Origin: Priapulus caudatus
Lineage: Eukaryota; Priapulida; Priapulimorpha; Priapulimorphida; Priapulidae
Direction of reading: 5' to 3'
NCBI RefSeq assembly: GCF_000485595.1
Contig: NW_014577489.1
Location: 52,353 to 103,572, forward strand
Length of the DNA stretch: 51,220 nucleotides
Every line of letters starts with the position of its first letter. The stretch's first letter is position 1. Both the position numbers and the translations under genes were made by a program. Shown one piece after another: positions 41,634 through 51,220 of this stretch. The notes under the pieces were generated by a model that was given only the letters and a program-made list of their open reading frames with translations, was not told the origin of the DNA and ran no database searches.

Positions 41634-41900
41634 AATGACATCATTACATTGAAAACGCCTAGCAATAGTCTTGCCTTATCTTTGCTGTTGCTGTTGCTAA
41701 TTTTCTATTGCTGTTGCCTTTAACCTAACGATTGCTGTTGTTAACCTTAGCAGAGAGATGAGAAAACAGGATTATGATGTTGGTCCTCCCTACCACATAA
41801 CGTCATTACATTGAAGACGCCTATAGCTATTAAACAATTGTTGTTGTTGGTAACTTTCGCGGAGATAAAATAAAACAGAGTGATGATGTCGGCCATCGCT
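41634..41900 (+). repeat. Degenerate ~160-bp tandem duplication
   Basis: ATGACATCATTACATTGAAA...CGCC and ACGTCATTACATTGAAGACGCC start two units, each followed by TTGTTG/TTGCTG repeats, a GCAGAGAGATGAGAAAACAGG or CGGAGATAAAATAAAACAG block and ATGATGT(T/C)GG. Confidence 0.75.
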
Positions 41901-42106
41901 ACGACATGCTCCAGCGTGCGAAGCTGTGTCAAACTCAACTATATATACGACGCCTTTAACCTCACCACCAGTTGACACAGTTACACACGTATATATATAT
42001 ATATATATCTCGTACAACTACTGTGAGGTTTGCTTCGCGGTTCCATTGCCCGCGGTTACGTAGCAAAGAGAAGGAAAGCACGCGCACTATAGCTAGCGGT
42101 CAAGAT

Positions 42107-42905
42107 GGATCGTACGCTGACCGTGGATCGTGTGCTAGATCGTATGCACGATCGTGTGCTAGATCGTGGCTGGATCGTGTGCTAGATCGTGGCTGGATCG
42201 TGTGCTAGATCGTGGCTGGATCGTGTGCTAGATCGTGGCTGGATCGTGTGCTAGATCGTGGCTGGATCGTGTGCTAGATCGTGGCTGGATCGTATGCTAG
42301 ATCGTATGATAGAGATACTGGATCGTGGCTAGATCGTGTGCTAGATCGTGTGCTAGATCTTATGCTAGAGATACTGGATCGTGCGCTAAATCGTGGCTGG
42401 ATCGTGTGCTAGATCGCGGCTGGATCGTGTGCTAGATCTATGCTAGATTGTGTGCTAGATCGTGGCTGGATCGTGTGCTAGATCGTGGCTGGATCGCCTG
42501 CTAGATCGTGGCTAGATCGTGTGCTCGATCGTGGCTAGATCGTGTGCTAGATCGTGTGCTAGATCGTATGCTAGAGATACTGGATCGTGGCTAGATCGTG
42601 TGCTAGATCGTGTGCTAGATCGTATGCTAGAGATACTGGATCGTGTGCTAGATCGTGTGCTAGATCGTGGCTGGATCGTGTGCTAGAGATACTAGATCGT
42701 GTGCTAGATCGTGTGCTAGATCGTGTGCTAGATCGTGGCTGGATCGTGGTGCTAGATCGTGGCTGGATCGTGTGCTAGATCGTGGCTGGATCGTGTGCTA
42801 GATCGTGGCTGGATCGTGTGCTGGATCGTGTGCTAGATCGTATGTTAGAGATACTGGGTCGTGGCTAGATCGTGGCTGGAGCGTGTGCTCGACTATGGAT
42901 CGTGT
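42107..42905 (+). repeat. ~800-bp minisatellite of GATCGTG units with higher-order pattern
   Basis: Alternating 12-mer GATCGTGTGCTA and 11-mer GATCGTGGCTG units, punctuated about every 50-250 bases by AGAGATACTG. There are about 65-70 units, each beginning GATCG. ORFs with RSCARS-type repeats are artefacts. Confidence 0.92.
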
Positions 42906-43375
42906 GCTGGACTGACAGTGACAGACTGGCAGACCGACAGACTGACAGACAGAGACTACTGACAGGCGCACTGCTGCTTTCGCACCACGTTGCTAAACCT
43001 GGGCGATACAAAATAGAGATTCTGTCATCATAATCAACCGCTGCGGCATCGGCCACAGAGAAAGCCTCCAAGATTTTCTCGAATTTTCCGCTACATTCAG
43101 CTAGTTATAAAAACGATGACGATGGCAGCGGTGTTGCGAAGTGTGTGAAATGCGGAGTTTGCGACGATGATGCTGCGGTGACAGATGACGTCGGTTGAAG
43201 TGACTTCCTTGTACGTGACCAGCGAGCTTTCGCGCTGATTGGTGATTTGTACCGCAAGAACGAACGACTGGATTTATCTAGGTTTCTTGGTTGATGTGGT
43301 GTGTGTGCGCGCGCCGCGTGTGTGTCTATCTCTGTCTCTCTGTCTTTCTCTTTCTCTCTCTCTCTAAGCAAATAC
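42906..43375. other. No gene seen
   Basis: Begins with GACAGACTGGCAGACCGACAGAC repeats (42913-42955), then mixed DNA, and ends in a GTGTGT/CTCTCT microsatellite (43295-43371). Confidence 0.5.
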
Positions 43376-43811
43376 TTCGTGTCATGCATAATCACACTAC
43401 CTTATGACAAAATAAACTCTAGTTCCTCCCATTTCACTGCGCGTTGTCTTATAAAAGGCATTTGAAAATACAGCTCCAATGTTGTTCAAATTCTCCGATG
43501 TTGTTGACACTTTCGCGTCGCTCTGCCAAGCAACCGTGGAGCGGTGCTGCGGTACAGCAGTATGGGTGTAGCAAAGATAAAAACATGTGACGTCACCTAA
43601 CCGATTCTTGGCGAAATTGTTTGGCAAACAATTTAGCGTTGGCGCCAGATTTCGCACTTAATTTTCTTGTGGGGTTTAAGCAAATGCGCACTGAAATGGG
43701 AGGAACTAGAGTTTATTTTGCCATAAGGTGGTGTGATTATGCATGACACGAAGTATTTGCTAGTCTAGTACTGGAGAAATTAAAGTTTGGATGCGCATAG
43801 TGCAGCTTTAA
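43376..43811. mobile_element. TTAA-type TIR element, left end eroded
   Basis: AGCAAATACTTCGTGTCATG at 43376 mirrors CATGACACGAAGTATTTGCT near 43742, with arms of ~70 bases. The right end continues to GGATGCGCATAGTGCAGCTTTAA, where TTAA (43808-43811) is the expected target. The left ~45 bases are missing and replaced by the CT microsatellite. TTAA targeting fits piggyBac-like elements, but no transposase is present. Confidence 0.72.
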
Positions 43812-44818
43812 CGTATGGTTTATTAAATCATACATCCTATATATTGTATGAATGTCTATGGTACCAGTGGGTTAATTTTATAATCATGAAATGATACATG
43901 TATGAATGAATGACTATGATAGTTATTATGTCGTTGTAGTGCGAGTAGAACTTGCCATACATTAACTTGAAATATTATAGATTGGATTTTTAATGTCAAT
44001 TACTTCATCCACCCCACTTTATTTTATAACAATAATAATAGTGCAGTTTTTGTTGTGATGTATATATCGAACTGTGTGTATAAAATTATATAAACTGCTG
44101 CAAATTCACACATAAGCTAGCATTTATTTGTATATATTGCTAATATTGTGTGCTAGCCATTTAGGCGTTGACCCGTGGCGCCATCGGGTGTCGCCGGAAA
44201 GCACGAAACGCTACAATACATATACCACGGTTGCTATCCAGTACTGTATTGAGTAAGAGGTACTGTAGATTTAAAATTCATCAATTGAGAAAACTAATAA
44301 TTACACAATATACGCATGTTCATATATTACCAGCCATCACACACAATAACGAAAATGTTTATAGTTTTGCCTTCTCTAACCCAGCCCTTCCCCCACCCAA
44401 CATACATGTAGCAAGGAACATAACAGTAAATGTCGCAGAGACAAAAACTTCACACTGGATAATACAGGACTTAAAATGTTAGCAGTCACAGCGCCAAAAA
44501 TGTCAAGACACTAAATAAAGTGGAGGAAGTAAGGAATACAGGAATGGAAACTGTTTGGAGTGAAGACTATCCGACTAGAGGTTCGAGTATCGACACGCAT
44601 GATAGGGAGAGATAGCTGCATATGCCGGCATTCAACACGTCATTCTACACAATTCTGTTCCAATTCACGATGGTCCATGGTAATCAGATTTTTCAGCTCA
44701 TTGGCAATGCCAATGGTCAATGGATGTCTGGTTATAAGAAGGAGCCTAGCTGTTTGAATACATGCATCTAAACAAAGGAATTTCTCCGACCTGTGATTGG
44801 AGGATAAAAATATAGGCC
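43812..44818. other. No gene seen
   Basis: AT-rich complex DNA. A 104-codon ORF (44168-44482) has no recognisable motif. Confidence 0.5.
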
Positions 44819-44819
44819 A

Positions 44820-44900
44820 TAGCCGCGCGTGTATTTGCATACATGAGCGATACCGCGCGTGTATTAGCGTATGAGCGATACCGCGCGTGCATATTGGGTC
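44820..44900 (+). repeat. ~33-bp tandem repeat (ATACCGCGCGTGTATT)
   Basis: CCGCGCGTGTATT(T/A)GC(A/G) and ATGAGCGATA alternate for about two and a half units. Confidence 0.82.
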
Positions 44901-45065
44901 TACACTCTGAAAAATTGAAATGCCTTTTGTTGAATTTGTTAAAATTGTTTATTCATTTATTGCCAGGCATTAAACTGTTTTGCATTCTCACATGCGATGT
45001 ACATTGTACACGTCACACGTGACATTGTCAGTGTCACTGTGACTGTACTGTGTTACGTGTACACT

Positions 45066-45166
45066 AGCTCTAGTAACTATAGCCCGCATACAGTTGCCGC
45101 TGGCGGCCAGCGGCCAGCAGCAACTGTACGCCAAGGAGCTGTATGCGGGCTATAGTTACTAGAGCT
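45066..45166. mobile_element. 101-bp foldback with 28-bp perfect arms
   Basis: The left arm 45066-45093 (AGCTCTAGTAACTATAGCCC...) and the right arm 45139-45166 are exactly complementary over 28 bases. The loop has GCCGCTGGCGGCCAGCGGCC, itself palindromic. It touches the next MITE within three bases. Confidence 0.88.
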
Positions 45167-45168
45167 GA

Positions 45169-45363
45169 GAGGGTCTATGTCCCCCAGGGTACTGCCGGAT
45201 TGTACCCTGCGTACAGTCCGGTATACCGGAACGTACCCTGGTACTATCTAATATGCCGGACCGTACCTCGCCTACTCCACTACCGAGTCTAGGGAGTCGC
45301 CTACGCCTACTCCCTAACCCTAACCTTAACCCTAACCATATCAAATAGTTACCAGGGTACGTA
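45169..45363. mobile_element. GGTCTATGTCCCCC MITE, right arm cut by a minisatellite
   Basis: Left arm and telomere-like core (CCCTAACCCTAACCTTAACCC, 45313-45338) as in the 4449 element. The right arm begins (ATAGTTACCAGGGTACGT) and breaks after about 20 bases exactly where the 11-bp array starts. The outer end is absent. Confidence 0.85.
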
Positions 45364-45545
45364 TTGCTCTATTGTTGCTGTATTGTTGCTCTATTGTTGC
45401 TCTGTTGTTGCTCTATTGTTGCTCTATTGTTGCTCTATTGTTGCTCTATTGTTGCTCTATTGTTGCTCTATTGTTGCTCTATTGTTGCTCTATTGTTGCT
45501 CTATTGTTGTTTTGCTCTATTGTTGCTTTATTGCTGCTCTATCAA
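45364..45545 (+). repeat. 11-bp minisatellite (TTGCTCTATTG)
   Basis: About 16 tandem copies of TTGCTCTATTG, begun inside the right arm of the MITE. All frames are open (LLYCCSIVA-type), but these are artefacts. Confidence 0.93.
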
Positions 45546-46410
45546 CTCCGTCTCCTTATGATCTAAGCACAACCCTTAATTACCACGAAGTACCATCAAA
45601 TAATTACAAAGGAATATGTATAGTGACACTCAGCTCAATAGCGCCACTTTCGTTATGTTACGCCTGCATACAATAGGAATCGAGCAGACACGAAGACGTG
45701 GGAAACAAAGCTCGGCGTCGTGCCTTGGGTGGGATTTTTTCCCCTTTTTTCTCCGGGTTTTGAAAATCTTGTCTTATTGACCTTGCGTTTAGCGCTTCTC
45801 TCGCTCCCGCATCAAGAGAGCTCGCACTTCACCATTAATTATTTATCACTAACAAATTAGTTTCTTTTGTCAAGCACCCCGGAAAGTGTTATAAATATAC
45901 ACAATGCCATATACGCGTATGTATATATATGCTATATATATAAGTGCTAATCATGACTAAATAAGGTAATCTGCTTGCATACAGGACGATGAGTTATTAA
46001 TTTGTTCTCGCGGAACACAATACGACATTCTTTGCATAAAACGCTAGCCATTAGTCCACGAACTATTCTGTTATAATGATGAATTTACAGGATTATTATC
46101 GGTGAATTAGGAATTATGTGCGAACTGTAAAGAGTCCCACTGTAAAAGGCCTTCGTCGAATGAGAAATGTACGCGTTCAAGGTCGTTAAAGGTCGCCATA
46201 TAGAACATAACGCGGCAGTCTGATCAAATAATCGCACACGCTCAAAGTCAATCAATAAACAATCAATCAATTAATTAATAGTCAATAAACGAATAATCGA
46301 TAATGAATACATCAATCAACAGTCAATAAATAATCGATAAACACGCTTAAGTTGTGTAACCGCATATCGTCAATGTGTAACCGCAGCTGAGCTTGCGATA
46401 TAGCTCTCTA
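45546..46410. other. No gene seen
   Basis: AT-rich DNA with AATCAATAAACAATCAATC-type repeats at 46247-46340. Confidence 0.5.
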
Positions 46411-46500
46411 TATATATACTAGAGTATATCATATATAATGTATAGTATAAGTATATAGCGATATATCTCTACTGGTATATATATATATATATATATATAC
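46411..46500 (+). repeat. TA-rich microsatellite region
   Basis: CTATATATATACTAGAG, GTATAGTATAAGTATATAG and a final 22-base TA run. Confidence 0.85.
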
Positions 46501-46803
46501 TGCGTATAGTTACATGTGGGTGTTTTGCGCAACACTACGTAGAGGGCGTCCATTGGCAGCAGGCTTGAAGACACGAAAATTAATGAAAAAATACTCAGAG
46601 AGTTTCGTCGCATACACAACATGGGTTCTATACGTGCTCAATGAACACAGATTGGAGCATTTTCAGCATGTAGGTGGATCCCGTTTCACACGCAGAAATG
46701 GCCGACCGGTCACCATGACTACGGCACTTGATGGAATGGCAGACGCTTTACTCACACGCTTATACACGCATGGTTCGAATTTTGGCTGAAAATCTAGTGG
46801 ACA

Positions 46804-46858
46804 GCAGGACCACCAACTTCAGAAAGTTGGTGGTCCTGCACCAAAGTTGGTGGTCCGC
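46804..46858. repeat. Perfect 16-bp hairpin (CACCAACTT) with an extra partial arm
   Basis: GCAGGACCACCAACTT and its exact complement are separated by CAGA, followed by a third AAAGTTGGTGGTCC. Related AGAGTTGGTGG and ACTTGGTGGTC words recur at 47539 and 47559. Confidence 0.8.
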
Positions 46859-48278
46859 TTATTTACTAGCAGTGAGTAACAAAATAGTATACAAAAATAA
46901 CCATTGGCATCAACAGTATACATGTAACTTGGAGTGGGTCAAATAATATATTTCAACTCTAGGAATGTCGGGTGAGCTTCTGGGAAAGGTTTTACTTTCG
47001 TTTTATTTTGCTCCCCAGTCCTGGGTACGCCCATGCAAAGATCAATGCTGCAGCACATCCGCAAAGTTACTAGTGCCTATAATCTTGATGAAATAGAAGA
47101 ATATACAGTTTACATTGCTTCTAGATATGTAACTGACTAAAAATAGTCCACTTTCTGCGTAAAGAAAAGTGACGAATTCAGTTAACAGCTTGGATTACGT
47201 GCGTGTCAGGTGTCACTGGTCGTGCCCTCACTCCCCACGATAACCCTTGCGACATATTAACTTATTGTTATGCGGTCATAAAAACACTGGGCTACGCTAC
47301 ATGCTGCAATCGATTTCTTTGACTGTCATGAGGTTTTGTGCGTGTGGCGAATCATGCATTGAAGGAGTACATGCCCTCAGCTCCAGATGTTTTGGACACC
47401 CCGTCTTCGTTCAAGAACCGAGCGTATTAGAATGCGCTCCCGTTTACAAGTCTGTCTAAACTGCCATTGCAATAACCGTAGTATTTCAGCGTAATATGAG
47501 AAGAAAAAGTGCTGGTCATGAAGACAGGCAGTTTCGTAGAGTTGGTGGCCGAAGCAAAAACTTGGTGGTCTCGGGCCTCCGAGTCGGCACTAATTTCGAA
47601 AGCTGCTTACACGACAAGACAAATCGTACTTTTCATGCTCTCTAGACGTCCATAGGGCGTCTACTTAACGTGTATAATATGTGCACTCTAATACCGAATA
47701 TTACCACACAAAATTGGAGAAAAAACAAACATTTTCCACGTCGCGTACGTGTGCACGTGTAATATATAGCGACGTGACGTCATGACGCTGTTTAATATCA
47801 GGGGGCGGTGCGGTCAGTCACCTTACTGCTGCGTGTTGCATGTCAACGGTAAATCGCAGGCATGACAGCTCTTTAAATATTTAATAGGTCATCTTTGCGT
47901 AGCGAGCAGAGAACAAAATAGAGAGAACGACCAGTCATAGGCGAAACGAAACCATAAAAAAGCAGGGGCCCGTTGTCAGAAACAAAATTAGTCTCAACAC
48001 TAGTCAGACAGAGACTTCTGTCTCTTGAGAGTGCTTCATTAGTCTTGACATTAACATCGACTCGTAAATCGTCGACAAAAATATATCGTAAAGTTACGAG
48101 ATCGAGAAAACCTAGCAATTTTCCTCTTAACATCACGAAATCCCAGACCCTCTAGCCAGGCAGTTAACTATAGGTAGAACATGTTACATGGGTCACGATA
48201 TAGGTCTGTTGATCATAGCATGGATGTCGTAGGTAGCTAAAGACGCGGATGAAAGTTATACACATTAACATTACAACA
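46859..48278. other. No gene seen
   Basis: Complex DNA. A perfect CRE palindrome TGACGTCA is at ~47775. ORFs up to 87 codons have no recognisable features. Confidence 0.5.
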
Positions 48279-48562
48279 TGTTCTGCTAGCATGTATGACA
48301 AATACGACATACGCATATACGCTTTCCTACGACACTATTAATTTTGTCATAGGAAGATTCTTCCTATGACAAATATTGGCGAGTCAACTTCGTTGTTACA
48401 GCTGAAATTCACTGCTAGCGTTCATAAAAGCGCTCCTAAACTCCTATGATGCGCACAACACATACAACAATATTTGTCATAGGAAGAATCTTCCTATGAC
48501 AAATAGTGTCATAGGAGAGCATACATGCGTATGTCGTATTTGTCATGGATGCTAGCAGAACA
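48279..48562. mobile_element. Nested foldback element with palindromes inside each arm
   Basis: Outer ~65-bp inverted arms (TGTTCTGCTAGCATG... mirrored by ...GCTAGCAGAACA). Each arm ends in its own 31-base near-perfect palindrome of TTTGTCATAGGAAG and its complement (48343-48373 and 48473-48503). The spacer 48386-48464 is unique. Non-coding. Confidence 0.85.
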
Positions 48563-49098
48563 GGCTGAACATTAACATGTCAAAGGACCGTTGCGACGGT
48601 CATTGTCAGTGTACATCGCGAATATGTGCGGAATCTGTCTCGGCAGTGACAACAAAAATGAGAAGCGTTACTGGTCTCGTAAAAAAATCTTACGAGGTCG
48701 CAGCAGTAGCAGCTAGAAAGCTTGAAGCTACGATTTTGTACGGTATCACTCAGAAATTTTATTATTTTAACTGTTCAACACTATTGCATTTATGCGATTT
48801 TTCCTCCATGAAAAAGAAGTATTTGAATTACATGCAACAAAGATTTAATAATAATAATGATAATAATAATAAAGTTCATTAAAAGCTAGTTACTAGCTTT
48901 TAAAACTGGCTACTTTAGCCGTCCGGCGGATTTCTTACTTGCCACGAACAACTGTTTTTTTATGCGCAGCTTTTTTAATAATTTAATGGAGTTTGTCATC
49001 TCCGGGCGAACAAAACAAGTACACTTGCGCTTCCTCGTGATTAAACCAAAAACAAATCAATTAAAATAACCGATGGCTATTTGAATGCCTTGGCATGA
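48563..49098. other. No gene established
   Basis: A 101-codon ORF (48577-48882, MSKDRCDGHCQC start, ending in an Asn run encoded by AAT repeats) is not recognised and its 3' end is microsatellite. A small hairpin AAAAGCTAGTTACTAGCTTTT follows at 48880-48900. Confidence 0.45.
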
Positions 49099-49209
49099 GC
49101 CCAAGGCACGCCTATACTACTTTACGCCGACGACGTCCTTTCTCCCGGAAAGGAAACGTGCGGTTGTGAATCTGAAATGCGTTTTTCAATTATATCGCGA
49201 GAAGCATGA
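49099..49209 (+). pseudogene. Possible reverse-transcriptase YADD relic
   Basis: A 36-codon open frame between stops reads PILLYADDVLSPGKE, resembling the catalytic LLYADD box of non-LTR reverse transcriptases. It is on the same strand as, and 0.5 kb before, a LINE 3' end. Nothing else in the flanking frames supports RT, so this may be chance. Confidence 0.2.
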
Positions 49210-49700
49210 ACGGACGGCAATCGGATGCCGTATAAGGATGCTGTGGAGATGCTGTAACGGATGCTCTAAACTATGACACGCAGATGCGGGCACGAACACG
49301 AATAATGTGTAATGGAGCTGTTGGTGAGATGCTGGTGCTGAATAGAGAAGGGGGTGGGTGGGGAGGTGGAGTACTGTGAAAACTTAAAGCCGTTAGTTTT
49401 AAGACATTAAAAACATATTTCTAATGGTAATGGAACCATGAAACCTTTAATTTAATAACCGTAATTTTTTACCGTAACTTAAATCGTATTTAAACCGTAA
49501 CTTAAACTGTACTTTAACCGTAATTTTAACCGATTTTAACTGAAAATTTTCCATGAACCTAGAGTAAAGTATCACTTTAATTCATGTGACTCGATATCTG
49601 CCGATGACGTGATGATGTTATGGAGATGACGCATGGATGCTGAGATCATGCTGCATCATACAGCGTCAGCTGTATGTAGGACATGCCGCCGTCATTTTGA

Positions 49701-50083
49701 GATCGCTCGTTTAGCATAGCAGCACCAAAGTTATGGAACGAACTTCCGTCGACACACCGCAATATTTCAACACTCAGTAATTTCAAAACTAGCATTAAGA
49801 CCTATCTCTTTAAATTAGCTTTTAATGTATAAGATTTTATATGATATTTATATTTATATTCTAGATTATAAATTTTATATAGGATGTTAGTGATTACATA
49901 GTCAACTTTGTTTTAACATAATTTTATCGCGCAGTTAGCGATATATCTCACATGTACACTTTTATTATCCTTTCATTTTATTGTTCAGTCGTTTGCGATA
50001 TTGATCTGCTGCGCTTTTGATTATTTTATGTAAAAAGGCGCAGTATAAATAAATAAAATAATAACAATAATAATAATAATAAT
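49701..50083 (+). mobile_element. 5'-truncated non-LTR retrotransposon (LINE) 3' end
   Basis: Frame 49701-49832 encodes RSFSIAAPKLWNELPSTHRN then STLSNFKTSIKTYLFKLAFNV and a TAA stop, the typical C-terminus of CR1/Jockey-type ORF2 proteins (A-P-x-L-W-N-x-L-P ... F-K-x-x-L/I-K-T-Y-L-F). A TGA lies directly upstream, marking 5' truncation or decay. The 3' UTR ends in AAGGCGCAGTATAAATAAAT and an (AAT)n tail at 50056-50083. Confidence 0.8.
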
Positions 50084-50694
50084 CAGTGTACCTTTGCTAG
50101 GAAGACGTTTATATGCGTTTATAGACGTTTACATGCAGGGGATGAGTGTAGGCGTGTGTAGCGGCTCATGTATGTATCCGTGACAGTACAAAAGACGAGA
50201 TTCTATCCTGAGACGATATATAGACTGCATGAGACGAGATGGTAAAACCCCGCTAGTCAAATAATCGCGCAACGTACACACGGACCTTTGTTGACGAACA
50301 GAATCGGTCGAAATAGACTCAAACGTATAGCAAGTTTGATCCGTCTGCTTTTCATCAGCGACAAGAACCCTTTCAGAATGCGAATAATGCTTCCCACAAG
50401 TTTTGGATTTCCCCGAACGATTGGATTGTAGTCCTACGTCGCTGCTATCGATTTTGATGATAACTTGATGAAAATTGATTTTCATTATCGTAGTGAGAGA
50501 AGACGTTATAATCGTATTGCACTATCGGACGACGATATAATTCATACGATTCAGGGATATCTTTAATAATCCCATGTTTAAATATCCTGTGTGTATTTAT
50601 TTCTCATTCAATATTTTACATCGTACCGAAGCAATAATTTAGGAGACAACGATTGATCATATAATTCATACAAGAAGCAACGTATTGAGACTAT
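50084..50694. other. No gene established
   Basis: A 118-codon minus-strand ORF (50485-50129) has ordinary composition but no recognisable motif, start context or splice signals. Confidence 0.45.
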
Positions 50695-50698
50695 ACAG

Positions 50699-50739
<41 letters not shown>

Positions 50740-50755
50740 ATATAATTATTATAGG
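50695..50755 (+). repeat. (TA)n microsatellite
   Basis: About 60 bases of TA dinucleotide with two small interruptions. Confidence 0.92.
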
Positions 50756-50949
50756 TGCATCTCGGTATTATACCACGAAAAGACATCACCGCGGTCATAA
50801 ACACACATAAAACACATAATTAGCATTAATTTCACACAGACATTGGCTTAAACCGGGACAATCGGGTTCTTTTAGAATTTTAACAACGGTTTTTTTTATG
50901 CTCGTGCATTTGGGAGCGAGATTGCCCCGAAATGTGTAAACCAGACACA

Positions 50950-51044
50950 CAGAGTGTGAGAGAGAGTGAGTGCGCGGAGAGAGAGAGCGCGCGCGCAAGA
51001 GCGAGAGCGCGCGAGAGCGAGAGCGTGCGTGAGTGAGAGAGAGA

Positions 51045-51117
<73 letters not shown>

Positions 51118-51155
51118 GAGACGACGACGACGAGACGAGAGACGAGAGACGAGAG

Positions 51156-51191
<36 letters not shown>

Positions 51192-51220
51192 TACTACTAC
51201 TACTACTACTACTACTAATA
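50950..51220 (+). repeat. Compound microsatellite (GA)n-(GAC)n-(TA)n-(ACT)n at window end
   Basis: Polypurine GAGAGA DNA to ~51115, then ACGACGACGAG and GACGAGA units, a TA run (51156-51190) and (CTA)n to the window edge. Reading frames through it are spurious. Confidence 0.92.

Noticed and set aside
42107-42905. CRISPR-like regularly spaced repeat
   Set aside because: Units are contiguous 11-12 bp monomers without unique spacers, in eukaryotic DNA.
46514-46789. 91-codon ORF with MWVFCATLRRGRPLAAG start
   Set aside because: No family resemblance, splice signals or codon pattern to distinguish it from chance.
48577-48882. 101-codon ORF starting MSKDRCDGHCQC
   Set aside because: Its end is an AAT microsatellite translated as Asn, and no homologue is recognised.
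50129-50485. 118-codon minus-strand ORF of ordinary composition
   Set aside because: No known motif, no splice or promoter context; length is compatible with chance in 51 kb.

Overview
The window is nuclear DNA of an animal, most likely a marine invertebrate. The evidence is a spliced gene with GT-AG introns, a protein closely resembling vertebrate pyroglutamyl-peptidase I, TTAGGG-type telomere-like tracts, a 5'-truncated LINE, a tRNA-headed SINE candidate and a very dense load of small inverted-repeat transposons and micro/minisatellites. I cannot fix the phylum from the sequence. There are no operons, CRISPR arrays, rRNA genes or convincing tRNA genes.

Only one gene is well supported: a pyroglutamyl-peptidase I gene (PGPEP1-like, + strand, five coding exons, 200 codons) between 31.5 and 39.0 kb. 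All splice phases agree and the Glu-Cys-His catalytic triad is present. However, exon 2 (31503-31675) lies 1.7 kb UPSTREAM of exon 1 (33397-33436), while exons 3, 4 and 5 follow in order at 37.3, 38.0 and 38.8 kb. Three partial copies of the exon-2 3' end with its splice donor sit at 36.5-36.8 kb, where exon 2 would be expected. This is either a real rearrangement or an assembly error.

Layout. 0-7.3 kb: a ~2.1-2.5 kb repeat present twice (341-2470 and 4760-7327), differing mostly by one-base indels, with a third partial relative of its left flank at 15.88-16.20 kb; a Mutator-like MITE with a 9-bp target duplication sits at 3 kb and a long-TIR MITE with a telomere-like core at 4.45 kb. 7.3-9.4 kb: a ~147-bp tandem array rich in AGGTCA nuclear-receptor half-sites. 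9.4-17 kb: MITEs, a 0.6-kb polypurine tract and AT-rich DNA. 16.2-17.4 kb: two short coding-like relics, one Tudor-like. 17.5-21.7 kb: trinucleotide and GTGCGTGG-type arrays around otherwise featureless DNA. 21.8-28.1 kb: a run of transposon fragments, several with exact 8-bp target duplications. 28.37-29.13 kb: ~75 copies of a 10-mer resembling a splice acceptor. 29.6-39 kb: the peptidase locus with transposons in its introns. 39-46 kb: more MITEs and two minisatellites. 46-51 kb: a nested cruciform-forming repeat, a LINE 3' end and terminal microsatellites.

A recurring theme is short TIR elements of several unrelated families carrying CCCTAA/TTAGGG-like hexamer tracts between their inverted arms. 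These are interstitial and element-borne, not chromosome-end DNA.
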